A stretch of DNA of 50,000 nt from Bolinopsis microptera (lineage: Eukaryota > Ctenophora > Tentaculata > Lobata > Bolinopsidae). This document shows positions 10,289 through 24,109 of the stretch, in pieces. The DNA lies in the NCBI RefSeq assembly GCF_026151205.1, contig NC_087080.1:147312-197311 (forward strand). The letters run 5' to 3'. How positions within the stretch are numbered: position 1 is the first letter of the stretch; the number at the start of each line of letters is the position of its first letter. The position numbers and the translations under genes are program-made. Below the pieces are notes generated by a model. That model was not told where the DNA came from, did no database searches, and was given only the letters and a program-made list of their open reading frames with translations.

Positions 10289-10397
10289 AATGAACATTAT
10301 TATGTTAATTACATTATTATGTTACATAACAATGTAACATTGATTACATTATTATGTTAATAACATTATTATGTTAATTACATTATTATGTTAATTA
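10289..10397. repeat. AT-rich tandem repeat, unit about ACATTATTATGTTAATT
   Basis: About six units of ACATTATTATGTTAATT and variants, each internally near-palindromic (ACATTATTATGT). Simple AT minisatellite. Confidence 0.85.
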
Positions 10398-10400
10398 CCC

Positions 10401-11406
10401 CTCTTGATAATGTATCTGGCTAGATGTTAAAACACGTAGCTGAGATTGGTAATGCTGGAAGCTGATTGGTTAATCAATGACTCAATCTGTTTACCGCGTC
10501 TATAATATCTCTCCCAAGAGTATTACCATGGTAACGCTACCATATAAGGTAATATTATGGTGGTATCCAGATCTCAGAGTTGAGTCTGCTTTTATTTGGA
10601 TCTATCGGCAACTTATTTCCCTTTTTGTCGATATGATCTATCTATAATACTATGATCTATCGCCAATATAATTATAAACATACCAATTATTTTGGTTAAT
10701 TTTACCTGGGTACATCGCTTGAAAAGAGTGTTACTATGGTAACGCTTGCACCTTCTGAAATTCTTCCATCTATCCATCGATAGAAATCAAACTTATCTCT
10801 ATAAATTTACCTTACGTTTGTTATGTCGCTTTTCTCCACGATTCTAATGTATTTACCAAATATATGTATGTTTGTGATATGAGTGAACAGTGAATGTTAC
10901 TGCTTTATTGTTTGTGTATACTGTATATATATTCAGTTGAATACTACTACTTTTCTAACTGTATCTGAGCATATTATGTTACAGACTCGTTATTTATACG
11001 TTTTACTTGTGTTTGATTACTGAGTTTGTCTGAATAATGCCCCCCCCCCCCTGAGAATTATCTTTTAAAACTTCAGTTTTAATCAGTGTTCAATTGTAAA
11101 GATCTTTCTAATTTCTAATTTCTAATATACATTATACTGCAGAATAGTCAATAGTTTGATTATTTTATTCTAACAGTGAAATCATTTAACAATATATGAC
11201 ATGTCTAGAAGATCAGATGATATCCGATACCAGACGGAAATCAGATGTTCAACTAAAACAGCGTTTCTGCACGTGCAACGAAATATCTGGTGAAGTGGTA
11301 AGTTGAAACGTGCAGTATGATTGTTGTGAGATTAATTCTTTAAATCTACTTTTTAATAACCATCTGATTGTGTCTTATATTATACGTATATTTCAATTCA
11401 TTGTTG
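10401..11406. other. Non-coding sequence before the retrotransposon fragment
   Basis: No supported gene. It contains TACCATGGTAACG motifs near 10,526 and 10,733, which resemble RFX X-box half sites, and a C12 run at 11,041. The last 20 nt before the reverse transcriptase frame end in TTGTTGCAG and look like a 3' splice site. Confidence 0.5.
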
Positions 11407-11409
11407 CAG

Positions 11410-12699
11410 GAAAAATTCCTCCGGGAGAATCAAAGTGGTTTTAGACAGAATCGCTCATGTATTGACCAGGTTTATTCACTCCGCTGTATTATACACCAAT
11501 GCATTGAGTATAATATCCCTCTGTATATTAATTTTGTTGATTTCAAAGCAGCTTTTGATTCAATTGACAGGCAGTTCATTTGGAGAAGTATGCAGCACTA
11601 CGGCTTACCTGACAAGTACATTAGAATTATGAAGGCGTTCTTCACTCACACAGTTAGTGCTGTTAGGGTCAATGGAGAGGTCACAGGTTGGTTTGATGTC
11701 AACTCGGGTACTGGGCAAGGTGATATACAGGGACCACCAGTCTTCAACTTTTGTTTGAATTTTTCGGCATACCTTATGGAACTGAACAAGGTCATTAGCA
11801 AAGGGGCTTTATTACAGCTGCCAGCCCCCGGGGTAGAAGAGAAACATCTTTTGGACACTGATTACGCTGATGACATGGCCATGTTAGATAACTCAAAAGA
11901 GGGGCTGCAGGAAACCACTGACCTTCTCTGCAAATACAGTGCCTATGCGGGTCTGAAGATTAATGCTGGCAAAACACAGAGCATGGTTGTCAGCAAAAGT
12001 GCATCGCAGAGGCCGTATTCTAAAGACGACACTATGGACATCAATGTGGAAGGTCTCCCAATACAGCAGGTCAGCAATTTCACTTACTTGGGTGCAATCA
12101 TCAGTGCGAATGGAACAATTGACAAAGAACTGTCAGCTCGAATTCAAAAGGCCTCTGGGGCATTCTATCAGCTCAGCAGTATATGGTACAGTCGCAACAT
12201 CAAAACTCCAACTAAAATCAGGATTTACAAAGCGGCTGTTCTCACTATACTGCTTTATGGAAGTGAGGTATGGAATACCACACAGACACAGATGAAAAGA
12301 TTTGAGGTGTTCCAACATAGATGTCTGAGGAGAATCCTGAAAATAAAATGGTTTTATCATGTATCTAATGCTGATGTACTTAAGCGGGCTAACATCGCCC
12401 CTGTTGATACTTTCGTACGAGCAGCTAGACTCCGATGGTTTGGCCATGTGGTGAGGATGCCAGAAGAAAGAATACCCAACTATCTTCTGCACTGGATCCC
12501 AAAGCATGGTAAAAGGTCAAGAGGTAGACCTCGGAAAAACTGGTTGTCATGTGTCCGGGAGGATGCAGCAATCTTCACAGGTGTCGATAACATCACGATA
12601 GAAGATGCAGAACAACAGGCTACAGACAGGGTTCACTGGAGAGGTCTAATACACCGGAGAAAGGAGTTACTATGTGGTGCAGGCCACTCCAACGACTAG
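11410..12699 (+). pseudogene. Reverse transcriptase, 5'-truncated but open
   Basis: About 430 codons stay open from GluLysPheLeu (11,410) to TAG (12,697-12,699). Visible RT motifs are the LRENQSGFRQNRSCIDQ block, motif A with its Asp in INFVDFKAAFDS (about 11,530-11,565), motif B as GTGQGDIQGPPVF (from 11,707, where most relatives have QG-x-x-LSP), and motif C as YADD (11,863-11,874). Then come the thumb-like TYLGAIISANG stretch and a C-terminal basic region, FGHVVRMP then GKRSRGRPRKNW, typical of RTE-type elements. All catalytic aspartates remain, so the copy is young or under little decay. No credible ATG starts the domain, so it is dead as an autonomous element. It could be read only if spliced or fused to upstream sequence. 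Confidence 0.88.
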
Positions 12700-12730
12700 G
12701 AGGAGACCTTTTCAAGTACAAGTAAGTAAG
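11410..12730 (+). mobile_element. 5'-truncated RTE-like non-LTR retrotransposon
   Basis: The element keeps the reverse transcriptase and C-terminal region but lacks the endonuclease domain and the start of the RT domain, as expected from incomplete target-primed reverse transcription. After the stop codon the sequence ends in a short GTAA-type tail (AGTAAGTAAG, 12,721-12,730), typical of elements ending in short tandem repeats rather than poly-A. A 43-bp satellite starts at the next base. The 5' boundary is set where RT similarity starts; target-site duplications were not recognisable. Confidence 0.85.
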
Positions 12731-13731
12731 TTGCAGTGTTAGCATTACTTCTGGGTAATGTATACACTACTTGTTGCAGTGTTAGCATTACTTCTGGGTA
12801 ATGTATACACTACTTGTTGCTGTGTTAGCATTACTTCTGGGTAATGTATACACTACTTGTTACAGTGTTAGCATTACTTCTGGGTAATGTATACACTACT
12901 TGTTGCAGTGTTAGCATTACTTCTGGGTAATGTATACACTACTTGTTGCAGTGTTAGCATTACTTCTGGGTAATGTATACACTACTTGTTGCAGTGTTAG
13001 CATTACTTCTGGGTAATGTATACACTACTTGTTGCAGTGTTAGCACTACTTCTGGATAATGTATACACTACTTGTTGCAGTGTTAGCACTACTTCTGGGT
13101 AATGTATACACTACTTGTTGCAGTGTTAGCATTACTTCTGGGTAATGTATACACTACTTGTTGCAGTGTTAGCATTACTCCTGAGTAATGTATACACTAC
13201 TTGTTGCAGTGTTAGCATTACTTCTGGATAATGTATACACTACTTGTTGCAGTGTTAGCATTACTTCTGGGTAATGTATACACTACTTGTTGCAGTGTTA
13301 ACACTACTTCTGGGTAATGTATACACTACTTGTTGCAGTGTTAGCATTACTTCTGGGTAATGTATACACTACTTGTTGCAGTGTTAGCACTACTTCTGGG
13401 TAATGTATACACTACTTGTTGCAGTGTTAGCATTACTTATGGGTAATGTATACACTACTTGTTGCAGTGTTAGCATTACCTCTGGGTAATGTATACACTA
13501 CTTGTTGCAGTGTTAGCATTACTTCTGGGTAATGTATACACTACTTGTTGCAGTGTTAGCATTACCTCTGGGTAATGTATACACTACTTGTTGCAGTGTT
13601 AGCATTAGTTCTGGGTAATGTATACACTACTTGTTGCAGTGTTAGCATTACTTCTGGGTAATGTATACACTACTTGTTGCAGTGTTAGCATTACTTCTGG
13701 ATAATGTATACACTACTTGTTGCAGTGTTAG
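12731..13731. repeat. 43-bp satellite array, ~23 units
   Basis: Units beginning TTGCAGTGTTAGCATTACTT with a 43-bp period and high identity. Each unit contains the interrupted palindrome ATTAC...GTAAT and GTATAC. The array starts directly at the retrotransposon tail and ends in a partial unit at 13,731. It has no open frame. Variation is mainly single substitutions (ACTAC for TTAC, GATAATG for GGTAATG), which suggests real array evolution rather than sequencing noise. Confidence 0.95.
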
Positions 13732-14287
13732 GGGGTCACGACGTGATACAAGTGTTAACGCAGTCCACTTTACAGACAAAATGGTTTATTAATTAATTAT
13801 TTATCAATTTGTAATGCAATTGTTTGAGTAAAATAATATTTATCTGTATACCTATAAAATACGGTTTACAATACTTTATAATTATATTTAATTTTTCAGA
13901 GCAAAAATCATGATTTACGTAACTTCCCGCCCAGTCATAATGACAATATTAAAAGCTTAGTTTTTAAATGTCTTATATTAAATATTATGAAACTATATAA
14001 TCATAGTAGATATATATTTATAAAGATAAAACATAACACTGTAACAGCACCAAACTCAGACAGCCACTATTTCAGTTTGGCAACTCTGTGGATAAGAAAA
14101 GTTTATCAGAAGAACTGTTAGGAAGGTGCCAGGATACAGAATCTCAGAACCAACTAACAATTAAAAAGTAGAACCTTGTCAGTATGACGGGGAACATGAA
14201 CAATATTCAAATACGATTATCCTAACACTTCCAGGGCCAGAGTGCTTGATATTTCAGTGACTTATTATATTATAATTATATTATATC
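13732..14287. other. Non-coding AT-rich sequence, nothing recognised
   Basis: No frame, motif or inverted repeat of note between the 43-bp and 19-bp arrays. Confidence 0.55.
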
Positions 14288-14594
14288 TTGAATACGATTA
14301 AATATTTTGAATGCGATTAAATATTTTGAATACGGTTAAATATTTTGAATTCGAATAAATATTTTGAATACGATTAAATATTTTGAATGCGATTAAATAT
14401 TTTGAATACGATTAAATATTTTGAATACGAATAAATATTTTGAATGCGATTAAATATTTTGAATACGATTAAATATTTTGAATACGATTAAATATTTTGA
14501 ATACGAATAAATATTTTGAATACGATTAAATATTTTGAATACGTTTTAATGTTTTGAATGCGATTGAATATTTTGAATACGATTACATTTTTTT
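14288..14594. repeat. 19-bp tandem array, unit GAATACGATTAAATATTTT
   Basis: About 16 units with a 19-bp period. Variation is concentrated at GAATAC/GAATGC and GATTAAA/GAATAAA. Non-coding minisatellite. Confidence 0.93.
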
Positions 14595-14835
14595 AATCGG
14601 TTTATTTATGAAAATTACAATTTTTCTTATTTAAATTTATAGTTTAAATTTGTAATTTATGACCTGCTTCCAATATTTGTTTGAAATAAATTAAATATTC
14701 CATACTGTTTATTTGGATGTGCTTTCTGTGGATAATAATAATCTCCACTGCACTAATACCCACTGGATATATAGTGGAGATACGAGCGAATTAAACAAGT
14801 TGCTCAAATAAACACTTCAGTACACTACTGTCTAC

Positions 14836-15030
14836 CAGTGGAGTTCCCACTACGAGTGAAAACTGAGAGGTGGCGCGCCTGATGATAAGGTATGATAATG
14901 TCAGCCTTGCGGCTGACATTAGCTTTCATTACGTTTGAATTATCTCCCATATACTCTGCATACACCGCGCCACCTTTCAGGCGCGCCACCTCTCAGTTTT
15001 CACTGGTAGGTCAAGGTGGGAACTCCACTG
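14836..15030. mobile_element. MITE-like element with ~50-bp terminal inverted repeats
   Basis: The left arm starts CAGTGGAGTTCCCAC (14,836) and continues through GTGAAAACTGAGAGGTGGCG to 14,882. The right arm (14,977-15,030) is its reverse complement, with about 10 extra bases near the outer part. The interior (about 95 bp) has a perfect 10-bp hairpin with a 4-nt loop (14,897-14,920) and no coding frame. The CAGTG start resembles hAT-type ends, but no clear 8-bp target duplication is visible, so superfamily is open. Confidence 0.82.
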
Positions 15031-15333
15031 TAAAGATCTACTACACTTCCACACGTGTTAAAGCGATGTGAGGCTGATACTTACAAATGATTCGTTGAAT
15101 AGTGCTATTCACTATTGCTGTATTGTATCGCTTACATTTCTACTTAATGAACAAAGAAAAGTAAAATAATTGTAATGTTTCGATAGATTCCAATGAAATG
15201 TAACTGAAATACAACAATATAAATATAAATACAGTCCAGGTAAAGCAGAATACATTGCGACTAAAAATAAGGTCTTAAAGATACAAACAAAAGGTGCAGG
15301 ATTTAAAATGTTGCTTTAAAGATTTGAGATATT

Positions 15334-15374
15334 AACCAATCAGAGCACAGTATTCACACCACGTGACACAAGCT
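15334..15374. repeat. Solitary copy of the 41-bp CCAAT/E-box unit
   Basis: Contains AACCAATCAGAGCACAGTAT followed by TCACACCACGTGACACAA, the same unit as in the array at 16,478-17,632 but standing alone about 1.1 kb away outside the SMC2 intron. A second CCAAT follows shortly after (GACCAATGTC). It may be the progenitor or a dispersed copy. Confidence 0.95.
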
Positions 15375-15981
15375 GAGTGCTGACCAATGTCAGTACTTCA
15401 GTACATAATTTCAAACGTAAATATCTTATAATAAACTGAGAAGTAATGATGATTGTTTTTATTAGCACATTTTTTATTAAAGTCAACGGCATTACCATCA
15501 ACTAGGGGAAAAGTAGGATAACTAAAAAAGAACAAGAAATTTAAAAATTGTGACTTAAAAACTGGATCGTTTAAAATTTACAAAGAAAAAAGCTTTGAAT
15601 CTAAATTAACCGATTAAAAGTATTAATTTTATATTAAATATAAGACACACGTAGATAAATACCACGTGAGGACAATTAACTATAACAAATAATGAATAGT
15701 CACAGTATATATTACTTTTACTTTTTAACACGAGCACTCAATACATAAGGTTGTAAATGTAAGCCTGCTTTGCAAAGTGTGTAATAATACCATCGTTGTT
15801 AAATACGTCAAAAATCTGCTCAAAATACGGCGTATTCAATGTTCGAGAGAAATACGTAAGAATACGTGAAGTTTCCAATCAATAAGCCCGAAAAAAATTG
15901 AACTTAGACCCTGTTAAATTTTGTCCGGAATACGTTTAAAATTTGTCCGAAATACGCGCGCAGATCAAATATTGTAAAATA

Positions 15982-15987
15982 TTTATT
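15982..15987 (-). terminator. Candidate polyadenylation signal of SMC2
   Basis: TTTATT on the plus strand gives AATAAA on the minus strand, about 340 nt downstream of the SMC2 stop codon. It is the nearest canonical hexamer found by eye. Cleavage there is inferred only. Confidence 0.4.
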
Positions 15988-16326
15988 GTAAAAAATTCTT
16001 ACTCCACAGTGGAAATCGAAATACGCGAATTTTCGACGACAAATACGTTTGCGTACGCATACGTTTGCTTGAAACGCTACGTATTTAACAGCATTGTATA
16101 ATACTAAACAAGAAAAAGTTAGCAACTCAGTGCTCCCTAGTCATGTACACACTTATAGTCATTAAGCCGCGCACTGATCTTGATACGCAGTTTTAATAAT
16201 CCGTAACCATGGTAACACCACCTTAGTTCTCAACTTGACAATTTGCTTAATTTAAACTAAAGAAGCTACTTGAATAGCAACTGTTTAAAAAGTAAGTAGG
16301 TTTCACATCACCAGTCACCATGGAAA

Positions 16327-16453
16327 CTAAACCTTTTGTTTTTTATTTTTCTTAACGAGCGGCTGAATATTCTCCTTCTCAGACAGAACAGGTTTTGTGG
16401 AGGAATGTTGAGTGTGTCGTGTAACAGCTGATACTCCGTCAACAAACTTCGTC
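16327..16453 (-). CDS. SMC2: SMC2 terminal coding exon
   Basis: 127 nt. It starts after ATATCAG (acceptor AG at 16,455-16,454), completes the split Arg codon and reads [15 protein letters not shown], matching the family's conserved TKFVDG-S-V tail, then a basic end and TAG at 16,329-16,327. Confidence 0.94.
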
Positions 16454-18217
16454 CTGATATGATGAGGGTCTTATTATAACCAATCAGAGCACAGTATTCA
16501 CACCACGTGACACAAAGTAACCAATCAGAGCACAGTACTCACACCACGTGACACAAACTAACCAATCAGAGCACAGTATTCACACCACGTGACACAAACT
16601 AACCAATCAGAGCACAGTATTCACACCACGTGACACAAACGAACCAATCAGAGCACAGTATTCACACCACGTGACACAAACCAACCAATCAGAGCACAGT
16701 ATTCACACCACGTGACACAAAGTAACCAATCAGAGCACAGTACTCACACCACGTGACACAAACTAACCAATCAGAGCACAGTACTCACATCATGTGACAC
16801 AAAGTAACCAATCAGAGCACAGTACTCACACCACGTGACACAAACTAACCAATCAGAGCACAGTACTCACACCACGTGACACAAAGTAACCAATCAGAGC
16901 ACAGTATTCACACCACGTGACACAAAGTAACCAATCAGGCACAGTATTCACACCACGTGACACAAAGTAACCAATCAGAGCCCAGTACTCACATCATGTG
17001 ACACAAAGTAACCAATCAGAGCACAGTACTCACACCACGTGACACAAAGTAACCAATCAGAGCACAGTACTCACACCACGTGACAAAAATTAACCAATCA
17101 GAACACAGTAATTACACCACGTGACGCAAACTAACCAACCAGAGCACAGTACTCACACCACGTGACACAAACTAACCAATCAGAGCACAGTATTCACACC
17201 ACGTGGCACAAACTAACCAACCAGAGCACAGTACTCACACCACGTGACACAAACTAACCAATCAGAGCACAGTATTCACACCACGTGGCACAAACTAACC
17301 AATCAGAGCACAGTACTCACACCACGTGACACAAAGTAACCAATCAGAGCACAGTACTCACACCACGTGACACAAACTAACCAATCAGAGCCCAGTATTC
17401 ACACCACGTGACACAAAGTAACCAATCAGAGCACAGTATTCACACCACGTGACACAAAGTAACCAATCAGAGCACAGTACTCACATCACGTGACACAAAG
17501 TAACCAATCAGAGCACAGTACTCACACCACGTGACACAAAGTAACCAATCAGAGCACAGTATTCACATCACGTGACACAAAGTAACCAATCAGAGCACAG
17601 TACTCACACCACGTGACACAAACCAACCAATCACAATGTAAATATCCAATCTACCTGAAGAGAACATTAGCATTCTGGAACATGCCATCTTTGAGGGAGA
17701 CCACGATGAATTGAGAATGTTTGAAGTGAGCCCTCAACATCTGTCCGATGTTCTGAGTGTGGGACAAGTCTAGCGCTGCGTCCACCTGGGGAGAAACACG
17801 TGTCAGTATTCCATAACAGAGGAGTATAATTAGTATAATTAGTATAATTAGTATAATAAGTATAATTAATATAATTAGTATAATAAGTATAATTACCTCG
17901 TCCAGAATGTATAGAGGAGCGGGTTTGAAGAGAAGAAGAGATAAGATAAGAGAGAGAGCCACTAAAGATCTCTGTCCACCGCTCAGTTCGGTTAGTGACT
18001 CTTTCCATACCTCACCGAACCCAACCTGCAATTATAAACTATTAAAGTAAGGTAGTATAGGTTTACAAAGTAACCTGCAATTATAAACTATTAAAGTAAG
18101 GTAGTATAGGTTTACAAAGTAAGATATGTTTACTTAGCAACAATAATAACCTATATAAAGATATAAACATTAGCACTTACCTTGACTTCTAGACCATCAG
18201 TAACAGGTCTCCCCTCC
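16327..18217 (-). CDS. SMC2: Condensin subunit SMC2, C-terminal end (partial, spliced)
   Basis: Joining 18,217-18,181, 18,025-17,897, 17,785-17,655 and 16,453-16,327 gives a continuous reading frame to a TAG stop, with GT-AG introns (phases 0, 0 and 2). SMC2 is one of the two SMC ATPases of the condensin complexes that compact mitotic chromosomes. Visible are the ABC signature LSGGQRSL, the Walker B segment LYILDEVDAALD interrupted by an intron after DE, and the switch region [10 protein letters not shown]. The combination [21 protein letters not shown] is specific to SMC2 rather than SMC1, 3 or 4. The tail ends [16 protein letters not shown], lysine-rich. The roughly 1,000 upstream residues (N-terminal head, coiled coils, hinge) are not in this window: upstream there is only the 61-bp array made from this exon's own end. 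The gene may continue beyond an assembly break or really be truncated here. Confidence 0.95.
16478..17632. repeat. 41-bp CCAAT + CACGTG array filling the last SMC2 intron
   Basis: About 28 units of AACCAATCAGAGCACAGTAT + TCACACCACGTGACACAAACT occupy nearly all of the 1,201-bp intron (17,654-16,454). Nearly every unit keeps CCAATCAG (the NF-Y type CCAAT box) and CACGTGAC (a USF/MITF-type E-box). Variation falls mostly at other positions: TATTC/TACTC, and AGT or ACT at the unit joint. A few units have CATGTG or CCAACC. A regulatory role is inferred. Confidence 0.97.
17655..17785 (-). CDS. SMC2: SMC2 exon with D-loop and switch motif
   Basis: 131 nt. Acceptor CTCCCCAG, then [17 protein letters not shown] through [18 protein letters not shown] and the first two bases of an Arg codon. 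Donor CTTCAG|GTAGAT. Confidence 0.96.
17822..17895. repeat. AGTATAATT minisatellite in a 111-bp SMC2 intron
   Basis: About eight units of AGTATAATT/AGTATAATA make up most of the intron 17,786-17,896 up to the donor site, leaving a short unique stretch with the 3' splice site. Confidence 0.9.
17897..18025 (-). CDS. SMC2: SMC2 exon with ABC signature and Walker B
   Basis: 129 nt, exactly 43 codons: [20 protein letters not shown] to [10 protein letters not shown]. Acceptor AATTGCAG|GTTGGG and donor GACGAG|GTAATT; phase 0 on both sides. Confidence 0.97.
18026..18122. repeat. 49-bp tandem duplication carrying the 3' splice site
   Basis: The sequence CCTGCAATTATAAACTATTA to TTTACAAAGTAA occurs twice, with acceptor AG/exon start at 18,026 and a decoy copy at 18,075. 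On the minus strand each copy contains TTTATAATTGCAG|GTT, but only the 18,026 acceptor leads into SMC2 coding sequence. Confidence 0.93.
18181..18217 (-). CDS. SMC2: SMC2 exon 3' end (partial), first unit of the 61-bp array
   Basis: Reads [12 protein letters not shown] and then the donor AAG|GTAAGT. In SMC2 proteins this segment directly precedes the V-G-x-W-KE-L-ELSGGQ block, as it does across this intron. This copy has GGTCTAGAA where the array consensus has GGTTTAGAA, so it is slightly distinct from the amplified units. Sequence 5' of GGAGGGG is already intron-derived repeat, so the rest of the exon is absent here. Confidence 0.85.
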
Positions 18218-19289
18218 AAAGATATAAACATTAGCACTTACCTTGACTTCTAAACCATCAGTAACAGGTCTCCCCTCCAAAGATATAAACATTAGCACTT
18301 ACCTTGACTTCTAAACCATCAGTAACAGGACTCCCCTCCAAAGATATAAACATTAGCGCTTACCTTGACTTCTAAACCATCAGTAACAGGTCTCCCCTCC
18401 AAAGATATAAACATTAGCACTTACCTTGACTTCCAAACCATCAGTAACAGGTCCCCCCTCCAAAGATATAAACATTAGCACTTACCTTGACTTCTAAACC
18501 ATCAGTAACAGGTCTCCCCTCCAAAGATATAAACATTAGCACTTACCTTGACTTCTAAACCATCAGTAACAGGTCTCCCCTCCAAAGATATAAACATTAG
18601 CACTTACCTTGACTTCTAAACCATCAGTAACAGGTCTCCCCTCCAAAGATATAAACATTAGCACTTACCTTGACTTCTAAACCATCAGTAACAGGTCCCC
18701 CTCCAAAGATATAAACATTAGCACTTACCTTGACTTTAAAACATTAGCACTTACCTTGACTTCTAAACCATCAGTAACAGGTCCCCCCTCCAAAGATATA
18801 AACATTAGCACTTACCTTGACTTCTAAACCATCAGTAACAGGTCTCCCCTCCAAAGATATAAACATTAGCACTTACCTTGACTTCTAAACCATCAGTAAC
18901 AGGTCTCCCCTCCAAAGATATAAACATTAGCACTTACCTTGACTTCTAAACCATCAGTAACAGGTCTCCCCTCCAAAGATATAAACATTAGCACTTACCT
19001 TGACTTCTAAACCATCAGTAACAGGTCTCCCCTCCAAAGATATAAACATTAGCACTTACCTTGACTTCTAAACCATCAGTAACAGGTCTCCCCTCCAAAG
19101 ATATAAACATTAGCACTTACCTTGACTTCTAAACCATCAGTAACAGGTCTCCCCTCCAAAGATATAAACATTAGCACTTACCTTGACTTCTAAACCATCA
19201 GTAACAGGTCTCCCCTCCAAAGATATAAACATTAGCACTTACCTTGACTTCTAAACCATCAGTAACAGGTCTCCCCTCCAAAGATATAA

Positions 19290-24109
<4,820 letters not shown>

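Larger units (their letters stand above)
15031..16326. other. Region 3' of SMC2, including its 3' UTR
   Basis: On the minus strand this lies directly after the SMC2 stop codon, so its right part is 3' UTR. No other gene is supported. About 15,825-16,095 is rich in AATACG/CGTATT (a dozen occurrences) and may be an old element. A GTAACCATGGTAAC motif (X-box-like) sits at 16,203-16,216. One isolated unit of the intronic 41-bp repeat lies at 15,334-15,374. Confidence 0.5.

Noticed and set aside
11368-11409. N-terminal residues before the reverse transcriptase homology as true coding sequence
   Set aside because: No ATG, AT-rich non-homologous sequence, and a splice-acceptor-like boundary at 11,409.
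12731-13731. 43-bp array units as tandem small RNA genes
   Set aside because: No promoter or terminator signals and only a weak interrupted palindrome; plain satellite is the simpler reading.
15904-16125. Minus-strand open frame of 73 codons downstream of SMC2
   Set aside because: Lies in the SMC2 3' UTR region, follows the AATACG-rich composition and has no recognisable similarity.
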